DNA of 64,000 nucleotides from Lysobacterales bacterium (GTDB lineage: Bacteria; Pseudomonadota; Gammaproteobacteria; Xanthomonadales; SZUA-38): the NCBI GenBank assembly GCA_028285525.1, contig JANQOZ010000017.1, positions 1 through 64,000 of the forward strand, read 5' to 3'. Both the position numbers and the translations under genes were made by a program. Shown piece by piece: positions 6,890 to 15,506 of this stretch; position 1 is the first letter of the stretch, and each line of letters opens with the position of its first letter. The notes under the pieces are model-generated. The model saw nothing but the letters and a program-made list of their open reading frames with translations, was not told the DNA's origin and ran no database searches.

Positions 6890-7414
6890 ATGACCCCGAT
6901 TCGCCTCAAGCCCGCGGACGCGGAACGCTACATCAAGCTACGAAGGCACATGCTCGAGGACTCCCCCTGGGCGTTTACGGGTAGCCCTGATGACGATCAG
7001 GCGCTAGACGCCGACTTTCTTCGGTCTACCCTGGCCAGACCAGACAACGCCATCATGGCGCTTGTCGACGCTGGCCCGACGAACGCCCTAATTGCCGTTG
7101 CCGGAATCTACCGAGCCGGCCACGCCAAGTTTGCTCACCGCGCGAAGCTCTGGGGGGTGTTTGTCGACGACGCCCACCGCGGGCAGGGTCTGGGTCGCGC
7201 CGTCACTACCGCCGCGCTGGATCTTGCTCGCACGTGGAAGGGTGTGGACTACATTGATGTTGCCGTCAGTGCCAACGCGCCCGCGGCGCTGAGGCTCTAT
7301 CAGGATCTCGGATTTACTCAGTGGGGGCGGGAGCCGGAGACGACGCAGGTGGACGGACAGCGGTACGATGAGATTTATCTGTCGCTCCGTCTTCGAGCGG
7401 AGGATCGCAGATGA
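6890..7414 (+). CDS. GNAT family N-acetyltransferase
   Basis: Encodes about 174 residues from the ATG at 6890 (MTPIRLKPADAERYIKLRR). The acetyl-CoA loop is visible in GVFVDDAHRGQGLGRAVTT, and the C-terminal AALRLYQDLGFTQWG is classic GNAT motif B. The ligand is unknown. It is not closely similar to the preceding GNAT by eye, so it is not a simple duplication. The methyltransferase follows 37 bp downstream. Confidence 0.88.
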   Translation: MTPIRLKPADAERYIKLRRHMLEDSPWAFTGSPDDDQALDADFLRSTLARPDNAIMALVDAGPTNALIAVAGIYRAGHAKFAHRAKLWGVFVDDAHRGQGLGRAVTTAALDLARTWKGVDYIDVAVSANAPAALRLYQDLGFTQWGREPETTQVDGQRYDEIYLSLRLRAEDRR

Positions 7415-7451
7415 TGCTTTGTCCCGTTGCACTCTTGAGTCTCTTAGGAAA

Positions 7452-8219
7452 ATGAAAACAGCGCTTTACGACACTATCGGTAAGGACTACGTGCTGGGCC
7501 GTCGGACCGACCCAAGGATCGCCGCCGAAATTCACCGCTGGCTGCAGGACGCTGAGTCTGTTGTCAATCTGGGTGCAGGATCAGGTTCTTACGAGCCCGG
7601 AAACTGCCGTGTAACGGCGGTCGAGCCTTCGGAAACGATGATTAGGCAAAGGTCCGCTTCGTCAGCGCCGGTCGTCAGGGCACAGGCGGAGAGTCTGCCG
7701 TTTCCGGATGAAGCCTTTTCTCACTGTATGACGGTGCTGTCCATGCACCATTGGCAGGACCGCGAAAAGGCGTTTACTGAAATCCGTCGGGTGACACGTC
7801 AACGTTTTGTTGCGGTGACCTGGGATCCCGAGGCGGAACCTTTTTGGCTGACTCGCGACTACTTTCCGGAGCTGGTCGACCTGGACAGGAAGAACTTTCC
7901 GACGATCGACGAATTAAGCCGCGCATTCGCCAAAGTCAGCGTTAGCGTTCTGCCCATCCCCGCCGACTGCATCGACGGGTTTCTGGCCGCCTACTGGCGG
8001 AGGCCGGAAGCGTATCTGGATGAACAGGTAAGAAACAACATCTCGACCTTTTCGAAACTTGAGAATCTGGAGGTCGGCCTGGCCCGTCTTCGCGAGGATC
8101 TGAGCAGCGGCGAATGGGAGGTTCGGAATCGCGACATTCTGAACCTTGAATCTCTGGACGCGGGTTACCGGATCATTTGCGCGGACCTGGTTGGGAAACC
8201 CAGCCCGACGCGGACCTAA
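7452..8219 (+). CDS. Class I SAM-dependent methyltransferase
   Basis: Encodes 255 residues from the ATG at 7452 with TAGGAAA upstream. Motif I is VVNLGAGSGSYE, the SAM-binding glycine loop; VTAVEPSETMI provides the acidic residue for the ribose; and ESLPFPDEAFSHCMTVLSMHHW matches the methyltransferase type 11 pattern. The C-terminal half after FVAVTWDPE probably forms the substrate lid. Substrate is unknown. The next gene begins 11 bp after the stop, so they are probably co-transcribed. Confidence 0.88.
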   Translation: MKTALYDTIGKDYVLGRRTDPRIAAEIHRWLQDAESVVNLGAGSGSYEPGNCRVTAVEPSETMIRQRSASSAPVVRAQAESLPFPDEAFSHCMTVLSMHHWQDREKAFTEIRRVTRQRFVAVTWDPEAEPFWLTRDYFPELVDLDRKNFPTIDELSRAFAKVSVSVLPIPADCIDGFLAAYWRRPEAYLDEQVRNNISTFSKLENLEVGLARLREDLSSGEWEVRNRDILNLESLDAGYRIICADLVGKPSPTRT

Positions 8220-8230
8220 AGGAGAAACAC

Positions 8231-8725
8231 ATGAGTCACTACGCGCTTGCCCAGCTGAACGTTGCCTATCTGCTGGAACCGCTGGAGTCCCCGGCGTTGA
8301 AAGACTTTGTCGACAATCTGGACCGTATCAACGCGCTGGCAGAATCGTCCCTGGGGTTTGTGTGGCGGCTGCAGACCGACGAAGGTGATGCAACCGCGAT
8401 TCGCCCGTTTGGCGAAGACTGTATCGTCAACCTGTCGGTTTGGCAGGACGTGGATTCGCTGCATAGCTACGTCTTCCGGTCGGCGCATATCGAGATTATG
8501 CGGCGCCGAAAGGAGTGGTTTTCCCGGGTGAGAGACGCAACCGTCGTGCTTTGGTGGGTTCCGCACGGACACCTTCCCAGCGTCTCGGAAGCGAAAGCCC
8601 GGCTTGAGCAGCTCCGCGACATGGGGCCAACGCCCGACGCGTTTACCTTTAAGCGATCCTTCCCGCCGCCGGACGCGGACAACGCCGACACCCAGGCTTT
8701 TGACGATACCTGCCCGGCGTACTAA
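8231..8725 (+). CDS. DUF3291 domain protein
   Basis: Encodes 164 residues with a strong ribosome site (AAAGGAGAAACAC) before the ATG. It starts MSHYALAQLNVAYLL and contains GFVWRLQTDEGDATAIRPF, NLSVWQDVDSLHSYVFRSAH and VLWWVPHGHLPS, matching the DUF3291 family. The family has a dimeric ferredoxin-like fold akin to small monooxygenases; activity is undetermined. It follows the methyltransferase closely. Confidence 0.85.
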   Translation: MSHYALAQLNVAYLLEPLESPALKDFVDNLDRINALAESSLGFVWRLQTDEGDATAIRPFGEDCIVNLSVWQDVDSLHSYVFRSAHIEIMRRRKEWFSRVRDATVVLWWVPHGHLPSVSEAKARLEQLRDMGPTPDAFTFKRSFPPPDADNADTQAFDDTCPAY

Positions 8726-8774
8726 ACCGGTCGTCGGTCAGTCGTGATTAGGAGCGCGAGAAGATTGGCGTGCT

Positions 8775-9272
8775 ATGCCCATCCCTGAAACGCGAGCACA
8801 GCTACTCGAGCAGCTCGAGACGAGCTTCAGCAAACTCTGGCAGGAGATCGAAGCGGGCGGTCCTCGGCTGGGCTCGCGCCCGTGCATCGACGGCTGGACG
8901 GTGAAAGAACTGCTCGCGGTGCGCACGTGGTGGTCTGAGAGTGTTTGTGACTGGGTTGATCTATGGCGCCAGGGTAGGGCGCCGGAACTGCCTGCTGAGG
9001 GCTACCGCTGGAAGGAAACCCCATTGCTCAATAACGCTATCGCGAAGCGTGCTCAGCGGGAGTCATACCGATTGGTATGCCGTCGCCTAAAGGCTGCGCA
9101 GCGGTCAGTCGTCAGCCTGGTGAATCGTCTCGATGATCAAGAGCTGCTGGATGTCGGCGTTCTCGCCGGCGCGGGACGCTATCCGGTAAAGCGCTGGATT
9201 TCCCTCAATACGATCCGGCAGTACACTACGGCACGCACCTTTATTCGGCGGGCGGCGAAGTCAGGTGGCTGA
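8775..9272 (+). CDS. ClbS/DfsB family four-helix bundle protein
   Basis: Encodes 165 residues. The opening MPIPETRAQLLEQLE, the middle GWTVKELLAVRTWWSE and the ending VKRWISLNTIRQYTTARTFIRRA are typical of the DinB-like ClbS/DfsB family. ClbS protects colibactin producers by acting on the toxin's cyclopropane; most relatives have unknown targets. It is the last + strand gene of the accessory run and converges on the subtilase genes, with 25 bp between stops. Confidence 0.82.
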   Translation: MPIPETRAQLLEQLETSFSKLWQEIEAGGPRLGSRPCIDGWTVKELLAVRTWWSESVCDWVDLWRQGRAPELPAEGYRWKETPLLNNAIAKRAQRESYRLVCRRLKAAQRSVVSLVNRLDDQELLDVGVLAGAGRYPVKRWISLNTIRQYTTARTFIRRAAKSGG

Positions 9273-9297
9273 CAGTCTTACCGCCCGCGCTGACGAC

Positions 9298-11106
9298 TCA
9301 TTCTTCGAAGCCGCCGGCAAACATGGGCGGATTCAGAATCTCAAACTGAAATGGTTCGGTGGCGACGCTGTCGTTGCCCCATTCTTCGGGCAGGGTGCTG
9401 GCGCTGTTCGCCCAGAGATAGCTGTCGGCGAAGACGTCGCCGCCCTCCCACTCACTGGTGTTCGCCCACAGGTAGCTGTCCGCCCAGAGGTAGCTGTCAG
9501 CCCAAAGATAGCTGTTGGCCCATAGATAGCTTTCAGCCCAGAACGACCCTTTACCCCACATGTAGCTGTCGCCCCAGAGATCGTCGCCCTCGAGACCGCG
9601 TAGATAGAAGTTGCCGTCTTCGTCGACGTCAGCGCGGCCGCCGAAGTGTCGGGTGCCGGCGAGGTCTGCCTGAATGTCCAGTCCTCGATTGGCGCAGCCG
9701 GTTTCTTCGCTGTAAGCCGCTTCATAGGCATTCACGAGACCGGCTCCCTGCTGGAAAACGGACAGGCCCGGTGCGCCGTCGATGTTGACCGCCGGGCGGG
9801 CGGTTGCCATGAGGCGGCACTTGATGTCGTCGGGCGTCGCGTCAGGGTCCACCTGACGCATCAGGGCGACTACGCCGGCCACCATTGCGGCCGACTGAGA
9901 AGTGCCGGACAGGTGGTATCGATCGGAACGTCGGCGAAACTCGGGAAAACGATCGGCCAAGGTCGAATCGTCATCCATCACGCCTCGCACGTTGGTGCCG
10001 GGCGCAATCACCTCGGGCTTCACGAAGCCTTCGGCGGTGGGCCCGGTCGACGAGAACTCGGCAAGCCAGTCGTCGCTCGGGTCATCGGGGGTGTTGCCAT
10101 CGTCCATTGCGCCCACGGTAATAACGTACGGAACGTTGCCCGGCACGCCAATGGTCATCGGCTCTGGCCCGCGATTGCCGGCTGATACCACCACCACAAT
10201 GCCTGCTTCCCAGGCCGCCATCACCGCCTGGTTCAGCGGGTCGTCCCAGTAGTGCGAATAGACCGCGCCGCTGAGCGACAGATTCATGACGCCGATGTCC
10301 AGCTCTTCAGCGTTGTCGATCACATATTCCACGCCGGCAATCACGTCCGCGTAGGTGCCGCGGCCTTCATCGTCGAGCACCTTAACAATCACCAGACCGG
10401 CGTCCGGCGCAATGCCGTTGTAGCCGCCGAAACCGAGGGTGCTGCCAATGGTGTCCTCCGCCAGTGCAATCGTTGAGGCAACGTGAGCGCCGTGACCAAA
10501 GCCGTCGTCGACGTCATCCGGGTCCCGACCTTGCTCTCCGGTCGCGACGTCATAGACACCGTGAATCCGATTCTGAAGGAACGTATTCCGGGACAGCAAA
10601 ATGGTGTCATTGATGCCGCTATCGAGCACCGCCACCGAAACGCCCCAACCGCGAACGAGGTTCCGATGTAGCCGGTTCGCGCCAAGCTGGTTGGGGAAGT
10701 AGCTGTCGACAACTTCGATCATTTTTTGCGCCGGTTGACTCGCCGCCTGTACCCCCCGATTGGGTGTCACCGCGGTGACGCCCGGAAGCGACCGAATGGT
10801 CTCCTGAGTATCGACAGTTTCGACAACCAGCGCGTTGATGAGCTCAAGCTCACGCACCACCGTCCAGCCCTGCTGCTTGCTCAACGTGTGCAGCGTGCTT
10901 ACGTCGGAAGCCTGGACAATCCAGTGCGGTTCGCTGGCTGCCGGCGTCGGTTCGACTGCGGCCGAGGCGTCGGTCGGATGAGCGGCGTGCCAAAAGTTGT
11001 GGGCTGCGAGCAGTCCACCCAGCAGGATCACCAGGATGGTGAGCATCCGCTCACTCTTGCGGTCCTCAGCAGCGTCGGAACGATCTACGGTGTTTTTCTT
11101 ATTCAT
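9298..11106 (-). CDS. S8 subtilisin-like protease with C-terminal aromatic hexapeptide repeats
   Basis: Encodes 602 residues. An N-terminal hydrophobic segment (about residues 21-36) serves as signal or anchor and is followed by an inhibitor-like prodomain. The catalytic triad is visible: Asp162 in AVLDSG, His205 in GHGAH and Ser403 in SGTSQSAAM, with oxyanion Asn311 in SAGN. After the catalytic domain comes a linker and a tail (about residues 510-567) of loose six-residue repeats such as SYLWAN and SYLWAD. The tail's role is unknown; a cell-surface or secretion role is possible. It lies 14 bp downstream of a larger subtilase with a similar tail, so they probably form an operon. Confidence 0.92.
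   Translation of the reverse strand: MNKKNTVDRSDAAEDRKSERMLTILVILLGGLLAAHNFWHAAHPTDASAAVEPTPAASEPHWIVQASDVSTLHTLSKQQGWTVVRELELINALVVETVDTQETIRSLPGVTAVTPNRGVQAASQPAQKMIEVVDSYFPNQLGANRLHRNLVRGWGVSVAVLDSGINDTILLSRNTFLQNRIHGVYDVATGEQGRDPDDVDDGFGHGAHVASTIALAEDTIGSTLGFGGYNGIAPDAGLVIVKVLDDEGRGTYADVIAGVEYVIDNAEELDIGVMNLSLSGAVYSHYWDDPLNQAVMAAWEAGIVVVVSAGNRGPEPMTIGVPGNVPYVITVGAMDDGNTPDDPSDDWLAEFSSTGPTAEGFVKPEVIAPGTNVRGVMDDDSTLADRFPEFRRRSDRYHLSGTSQSAAMVAGVVALMRQVDPDATPDDIKCRLMATARPAVNIDGAPGLSVFQQGAGLVNAYEAAYSEETGCANRGLDIQADLAGTRHFGGRADVDEDGNFYLRGLEGDDLWGDSYMWGKGSFWAESYLWANSYLWADSYLWADSYLWANTSEWEGGDVFADSYLWANSASTLPEEWGNDSVATEPFQFEILNPPMFAGGFEE
9406..9579 (-). repeat. Hexapeptide-encoding repeats in the smaller subtilase
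   Basis: About nine degenerate 18-bp units encode six-residue blocks of the type SYLWAN/SYLWAD, interrupted by WANTSEWEGG. They are less regular than the array in the neighbouring gene. Confidence 0.75.
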
Positions 11107-11120
11107 GATTCGTTTGCTCT

Positions 11121-14024
11121 TTAATCGTCGCTCAGCGTCAGGGAGACGCTGCCGTAAGACATCAGCGGATCCATGCCCTCAACCAAATTGGCCCACAGGT
11201 AACCGTTGGCCCAGAGATAGCCATTGGCCCACAGGTATCCGTTGGCCCAGAGATAACCGTTCGCCCAGAGGTACCCGTTAGCCCACAGATAGCCGTCCGA
11301 CCAGACGTAGCCGTCCGCCGCCGAGTAGCCGTTGGCCCAGAGGTAGCCGTTGGCCCACAGATAGCCGTTGGCCCAGGCTTCGTCGCCCCAAAGGAGGGCG
11401 GTATCTTCAACCAGGATGATCTCACCTTCGTCGGAGCGAGCCATGCGCGGTGAAAGCGCCTCGCCCTGCATCACGCCCGTGTCCGCGAGGGCTGCTTCGA
11501 TGTCGAGCACGCCGGCGCCGGTGGCGGTAGCGTCGCCCTCAATCTTGCGTGCAGAGCGCATCAGACGGGCCTTTACCGTCGCCGGGGTGATGCTTGAATC
11601 GTTCGACAGCATCAGAGCAGCAGCGCCGGAGGTCATCGCGGCGGCCATGCTGGTGCCTGAAAGCTCGAGGTATTCCTGGCCGACCCGCCGACCCGGCAGG
11701 TCCTTGTGAAGCTTGGACTTGCCGCTCATCGTGGCGATTACCTTGTTGCCTGGCGCAACGATGTCCGGCTTGAGAAAGTGATCGTTCAGCGTCGGACCCA
11801 TCGACGAGTAGGTCGAAACGTAGTCGTCACCGAAACTTTTTGTCCCGGAGAAGGTGAGTGAGCCGACGGTGATCACCTTGGGTGAGTTGCCCGGGCTGGT
11901 GATCGTGAAGTTGCCGTCCGCACCGTAGTTTCCGGCTGAGGCAACGACAACAATGCCGGCATCCCAAACCGCCTCAACGGCGCGCACCAGCGGGTCTTTG
12001 GCGGCGATCGTGTCCACTGACTTACCCAGCGACAGGTTCACCACGCGGATATCCTGCGCACCGGCATTTGCCAGCACCCAGTCCAGGCCGGCGATGACGT
12101 CGGAGGTGATACCACGACCCTGGCCGTCGAGAACCCGGACCGAGACGATCCCGGCATCCGGCGCGATTCCCTTCTGAACCAGGCCTGACGCGGTGCCGTC
12201 GCCGCCGATAACGCCGGCGACGTGGGTGCCATGTCCGAACGGATCCCAGGCGTCGGTGTCGTTGGCGACCGACTGAATCTCAATGTCGTCGATGCCAATC
12301 TTTCCCTGCGGCCCCGAGGTCACCCGAAAGCGGAGCTGCGTATCAGCCGTCGCAAACGGGGTAATGTCGAAGCTCTCGGCGACGTCATCGACCCGGTCGT
12401 TCATGACGTAGGTCTTCAGCGTCGTCCAGCTGGCGCCGCCGTCGTCAGAAACCTCTACGGCGAGGTCGCCGCCGTGGGTGTGCGAGTAGACGTAGCTCAA
12501 CGTCGCGGCTTCTGATCCCGAAAGATCAAGCGCGCGATAGATGGCTTTGCCCGCGACCGGCGTCTCGATCTGGAGGCAGTCGCCGGAGAGACACAGGCCG
12601 TCGTCGTTGTCGACTTCGAGGTCGCCGGTACCTTTCCCGTCTTTTTCACCGACCTCGATCCAGTCGGAGGCGAAGCTCAGCTGACCGTTGTTGTTGCTAA
12701 AACGGCGATCGTCAAAGCGATCGAGAATCGACCCGGAGGTGCTGCTATCGGTCGGGGTTGCCGCCACGCAGCTCTCTGCCGGGATGGACGCTTTGATCGT
12801 CAGGTTGTCGAGCCCAAAAAGTCCATAGCCCTTGCTGGCCGTGGCCGTCGAGCGCACCCGAAGGTGTACCGTACGCGAAGCGTAGCTGGCGATATTGATG
12901 GACTCGGCGACCTGGCTCTGAGACGTGCTGAGTGAGTAGGTCCGTAAGGAGCGCCAGCTTCGGCCGCCATCGCGTGAGATCTCCACCGCCACGCTGCCGC
13001 CTCCGCTGTCGTGAGAGTAGACGTAGCTGAGTTGCGCAGTCGTCGCGCCACCGATGTTAAAGCTCCGCTCCCAGTAAAGGTCAGATGCACGCGTTTCAAC
13101 CTGCAGGCAGTTGCCGCTGTGGCAAACGTCGCCGGTCCAGCCGATTTCGAGCGAGCCATTGGTGACACCGTCGCTCTCACCCACCTCAGCCCACGAGCTG
13201 GCGAACTGATGGGAGCCGTTGTTGCCACCGGTAACTCGGTCGTTGAAATAATCGGCAAACGACCGGGAAGACCCTTGCGCACCGGAGGTGCAATCCATTC
13301 TCGTCGTAACGTTCAGGTCAGCGAGTTCGGATACACCGCTATCCAGAACCGCAATCCGGACGTCTTGTGCCGGCACCGTAAACTGCGCAGAACTCTGCGG
13401 GGGCAGTTTAGCGGTTGCGTGTGCGGCGGCTGCCGATCCGGTGACCGGCTGGTCCAGAGACAGGCTGGCTACGCCGCCATTCATGCCCAGCAGCTCGAGC
13501 GCGCTGGCGGGAAGTCTCACCTGAGCCACGCCCAGGTTTGCGAAATCCCGGACAAGCTGGCTATCCATCGCGGCGAGGTCCAGCGTCGACGGCAGGTCTT
13601 CGTAGGCTACGAGCACGTCAACGAGATCGGTGTTGCCGGTACGAGCCAGCGCCGCAAGCTCGGCACTCATTTTCGCCTCGACTGCGGGAAGCAGCGGTTT
13701 TCCGGTCTGCCGCTCTGCAGCGTCTTCATCCCGGGCTACGTCGCTCGAGGGAAGACTGGCCTGCGCGAGAATCGACAGTGCGGCTTCGGTCGCAGGCACC
13801 ATGGTCATCGCGTCTAAAGGTTCAACGTTTCGCACGGAGGCGACAGGAAACGCGTCGTTCTCAGCGGGGTGGGTTCTCAGCAGCGGGTCCGCTGGCGCTG
13901 CTTCGCCCGCCAGGGCGCGTTGAGCTGGGGTCAAATGTGCATTGAGCGCTGAGTTCACGTTCACGCCCGTCAGCAGCACTCCAGCTGCGGCGGCGGTGGC
14001 GATGGTCAAAGTCCTGAGTTTCAT
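11121..14024 (-). CDS. Large S8 subtilase with two inserted beta-sandwich domains and YLWANG repeats
   Basis: Encodes 967 residues from the ATG at 14024; upstream in-frame codons lack a ribosome site. A signal peptide (about 1-27) is followed by a prodomain of about 190 residues. Catalytic Asp228 (AVLDSG), His598 (GHGTH) and Ser792 (SGTSMAAAM) are present. Between Asp and His lie two similar domains of about 155 residues (about 255-412 and 435-588), each with a LSYVYSH strand and a late LDN/IDD-type calcium-like motif, resembling the sandwich domains of secreted proteases. The tail (884-946) is a near-perfect WANGYL array. It is probably secreted, and co-transcribed with the next subtilase. 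Confidence 0.92.
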   Translation of the reverse strand: MKLRTLTIATAAAAGVLLTGVNVNSALNAHLTPAQRALAGEAAPADPLLRTHPAENDAFPVASVRNVEPLDAMTMVPATEAALSILAQASLPSSDVARDEDAAERQTGKPLLPAVEAKMSAELAALARTGNTDLVDVLVAYEDLPSTLDLAAMDSQLVRDFANLGVAQVRLPASALELLGMNGGVASLSLDQPVTGSAAAAHATAKLPPQSSAQFTVPAQDVRIAVLDSGVSELADLNVTTRMDCTSGAQGSSRSFADYFNDRVTGGNNGSHQFASSWAEVGESDGVTNGSLEIGWTGDVCHSGNCLQVETRASDLYWERSFNIGGATTAQLSYVYSHDSGGGSVAVEISRDGGRSWRSLRTYSLSTSQSQVAESINIASYASRTVHLRVRSTATASKGYGLFGLDNLTIKASIPAESCVAATPTDSSTSGSILDRFDDRRFSNNNGQLSFASDWIEVGEKDGKGTGDLEVDNDDGLCLSGDCLQIETPVAGKAIYRALDLSGSEAATLSYVYSHTHGGDLAVEVSDDGGASWTTLKTYVMNDRVDDVAESFDITPFATADTQLRFRVTSGPQGKIGIDDIEIQSVANDTDAWDPFGHGTHVAGVIGGDGTASGLVQKGIAPDAGIVSVRVLDGQGRGITSDVIAGLDWVLANAGAQDIRVVNLSLGKSVDTIAAKDPLVRAVEAVWDAGIVVVASAGNYGADGNFTITSPGNSPKVITVGSLTFSGTKSFGDDYVSTYSSMGPTLNDHFLKPDIVAPGNKVIATMSGKSKLHKDLPGRRVGQEYLELSGTSMAAAMTSGAAALMLSNDSSITPATVKARLMRSARKIEGDATATGAGVLDIEAALADTGVMQGEALSPRMARSDEGEIILVEDTALLWGDEAWANGYLWANGYLWANGYSAADGYVWSDGYLWANGYLWANGYLWANGYLWANGYLWANGYLWANLVEGMDPLMSYGSVSLTLSDD
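11187..11375 (-). repeat. Tandem 18-bp repeat encoding WANGYL hexapeptides
   Basis: Ten units plus a partial one encode WANGYL with rare variants (WANGYS, AADGYV, WSDGYL). Synonymous differences between units show the repeat is kept at the protein level rather than being a fresh DNA expansion. Confidence 0.85.
12261..13262 (-). other. Inserted tandem domains within the subtilase catalytic domain
   Basis: Encodes about residues 255-588 of the large subtilase: two homologous beta-sandwich-like modules placed between the catalytic Asp and His. Both contain a SWAEVGE/DWIEVGE strand, a Cys pair (CHSGNC; CLSGDC), LSYVYSH and a DDGG/RDGG-SW turn. Confidence 0.8.
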
Positions 14025-14302
14025 GGTTCCAAAACAAGTCCGTGTGTTCTGGGCCATTAGGAGCAAACCCCGTGCCATTTCGCTTGAATACGGGGTGCTT
14101 CCAGGAAAGGTTTACTAAAACAGTAACTTATAGCGATCAAGCTCAAACTCTGCTTCAGGTTTTTGGCAGGGCTACTCGCTAATTTTGGTGTCCCGAAACA
14201 AAATTTCGGTGGACGGTGGAAATATCGGCGGAAAAACCAAAATTATGGTGCTGACCGCTAAAACCGCGCCGACGGATGCATCAAGCGCGGGTCGTCTTGG
14301 TC
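14025..14302. other. Intergenic region with nested inverted repeats
   Basis: This 278-bp gap holds the upstream region of the large subtilase and the downstream region of the Rieske gene. AATTTTGG (14181-14188) pairs with CCAAAATT (14237-14244), enclosing a 6-bp hairpin CCGAAA/TTTCGG (14193-14209). No coding sequence is seen. It may be regulatory or a transcription end signal. Confidence 0.4.
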
Positions 14303-15433
14303 TTAGCTCAGACAGTTCTGAACGTTGTCGTTAAAGACGCTCAGCGCGCCTTCGTACCTGCCAAAGCGCAGGCTGTCGTTAGCGCCGCTCGCCAGCCCCG
14401 ACTGGATGCTTTCGGCCAGGTCAAAATCTTCATTGAGCGTCATGACGGTCAGCTCGTGGTTTTTATCCCAGTACTCCTGAGGCTGCCCTGACTCGCGCGG
14501 AATCAGCGTCACCATGCGAACGTGCGACAGGTTGGGCGCTTCAGGTTCAACGCTGATCCAGATTACGTGGTCGGACTGCACCAGCAGCATCGATTTTGGG
14601 AACAGGGTGTACAGCACGTTGGCATGCTCACGAATATCCCAGGATTCTTTCGGCTGTTCTTCGAGCGCCAGAATGGACGAGCGGGGGAGAATCGATCGCA
14701 GGTGCGGACCCAGGGCGTGATAGCTGGAGAGGTTGTCGTTGAAACGCTTAGCGATCGTCTTCCGATGCGCTACGCGAAAGTGATACGCCTCAAGTCCGCC
14801 CTCCACGAGCATTTTCCAATTACAGCGCCTGACCTGCCGCTCCGACTGGTGAACGGCCAGTCGATCGATGCCGACCCAGGCCAGATCGTCATCGATCGCT
14901 GCGAAAAATTCCGCTTCGGTCGCGCCACGATCACTCGTCGGCAACAGCCAGATAAAGCCGTGTCGCTCGATGGCTGGAACGGTTTTTAGGCCAAGCTCTG
15001 CGGGATCCGTGCCCGGAAAACCGTCCTCGAAGTGGGGTGCTGCGACAAATTCGCCGCGGCTGTTCCAGGTCCAGCCGTGATACGGACAGGAGAACCGTTT
15101 CCTGCACCCGGCTTCGCCGTCCACGAGCCTCGTGCCGCGATGGCGACAGACGTTCAGAAAAACCCGAAGTGCGCCGTCGTCGCCGCGCAGCAGGAGCAGG
15201 GGCAGCCCTTGCGCGGTCACTCGCAAAAAGCTGTTGGGCTCTGCCAGTTCGCTGACGTGAGCAACGATCTGCGGATGGCGGGCAAACACTTGGTGACTCT
15301 CTCGCTCGAAGCGTTCCACATCGATGTAATGGCTGACGCGATTGGTTGTCGGCTGATCATCCAGAAACAACGCGTTTTGCTGCTTGAGCCCGAGCAGCTC
15401 TTCCAGCAGCTTAATCTCTAATTGCCGGTTCAT
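14303..15433 (-). CDS. Rieske non-haem iron oxygenase, alpha subunit type
   Basis: Encodes 376 residues. The Rieske 2Fe-2S cluster is bound by CRHRG and CPYHGW (about residues 83-106). The mononuclear iron site is in GGLEAYHFRVAHRKT, with the expected H-x4-H, and a downstream SRPBCC-type domain holds the substrate. Enzymes of this class hydroxylate aromatic rings or demethylate quaternary amines such as carnitine or choline using O2 and an electron-donor partner. No reductase gene is adjacent. It is divergent from a TetR regulator with shared operators (15444-15485), so substrate-induced control is likely. Confidence 0.9.
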   Translation of the reverse strand: MNRQLEIKLLEELLGLKQQNALFLDDQPTTNRVSHYIDVERFERESHQVFARHPQIVAHVSELAEPNSFLRVTAQGLPLLLLRGDDGALRVFLNVCRHRGTRLVDGEAGCRKRFSCPYHGWTWNSRGEFVAAPHFEDGFPGTDPAELGLKTVPAIERHGFIWLLPTSDRGATEAEFFAAIDDDLAWVGIDRLAVHQSERQVRRCNWKMLVEGGLEAYHFRVAHRKTIAKRFNDNLSSYHALGPHLRSILPRSSILALEEQPKESWDIREHANVLYTLFPKSMLLVQSDHVIWISVEPEAPNLSHVRMVTLIPRESGQPQEYWDKNHELTVMTLNEDFDLAESIQSGLASGANDSLRFGRYEGALSVFNDNVQNCLS

Positions 15434-15443
15434 TAGCGTAAAC

Positions 15444-15459
15444 CTTACCAACTGGTAAG
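15444..15459. promoter_or_regulatory. TetR operator O1
   Basis: Perfect palindrome CTTACCA-AC-TGGTAAG in the 73-bp divergent gap between the Rieske and TetR genes, 10 bp upstream of the Rieske start codon. Size and symmetry fit a TetR dimer site. Confidence 0.7.
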
Positions 15460-15469
15460 CGTATCGTTA

Positions 15470-15485
15470 CCTACCAAGTGGTAAG
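15470..15485. promoter_or_regulatory. TetR operator O2
   Basis: CCTACCA-AG-TGGTAAG, a second copy of O1 with one mismatch between arms, centred 26 bp from it (about 2.5 helical turns) and 21 bp upstream of the TetR start codon. Confidence 0.68.
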
Positions 15486-15506
15486 GTGTCAAGGTATAGT
15501 GACCTG

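Noticed and set aside
11187..11375. Regular 18-bp repeats considered as a CRISPR or VNTR array
   Set aside because: There are no spacers, the unit is a multiple of three, and it translates to in-frame WANGYL repeats of a protease.
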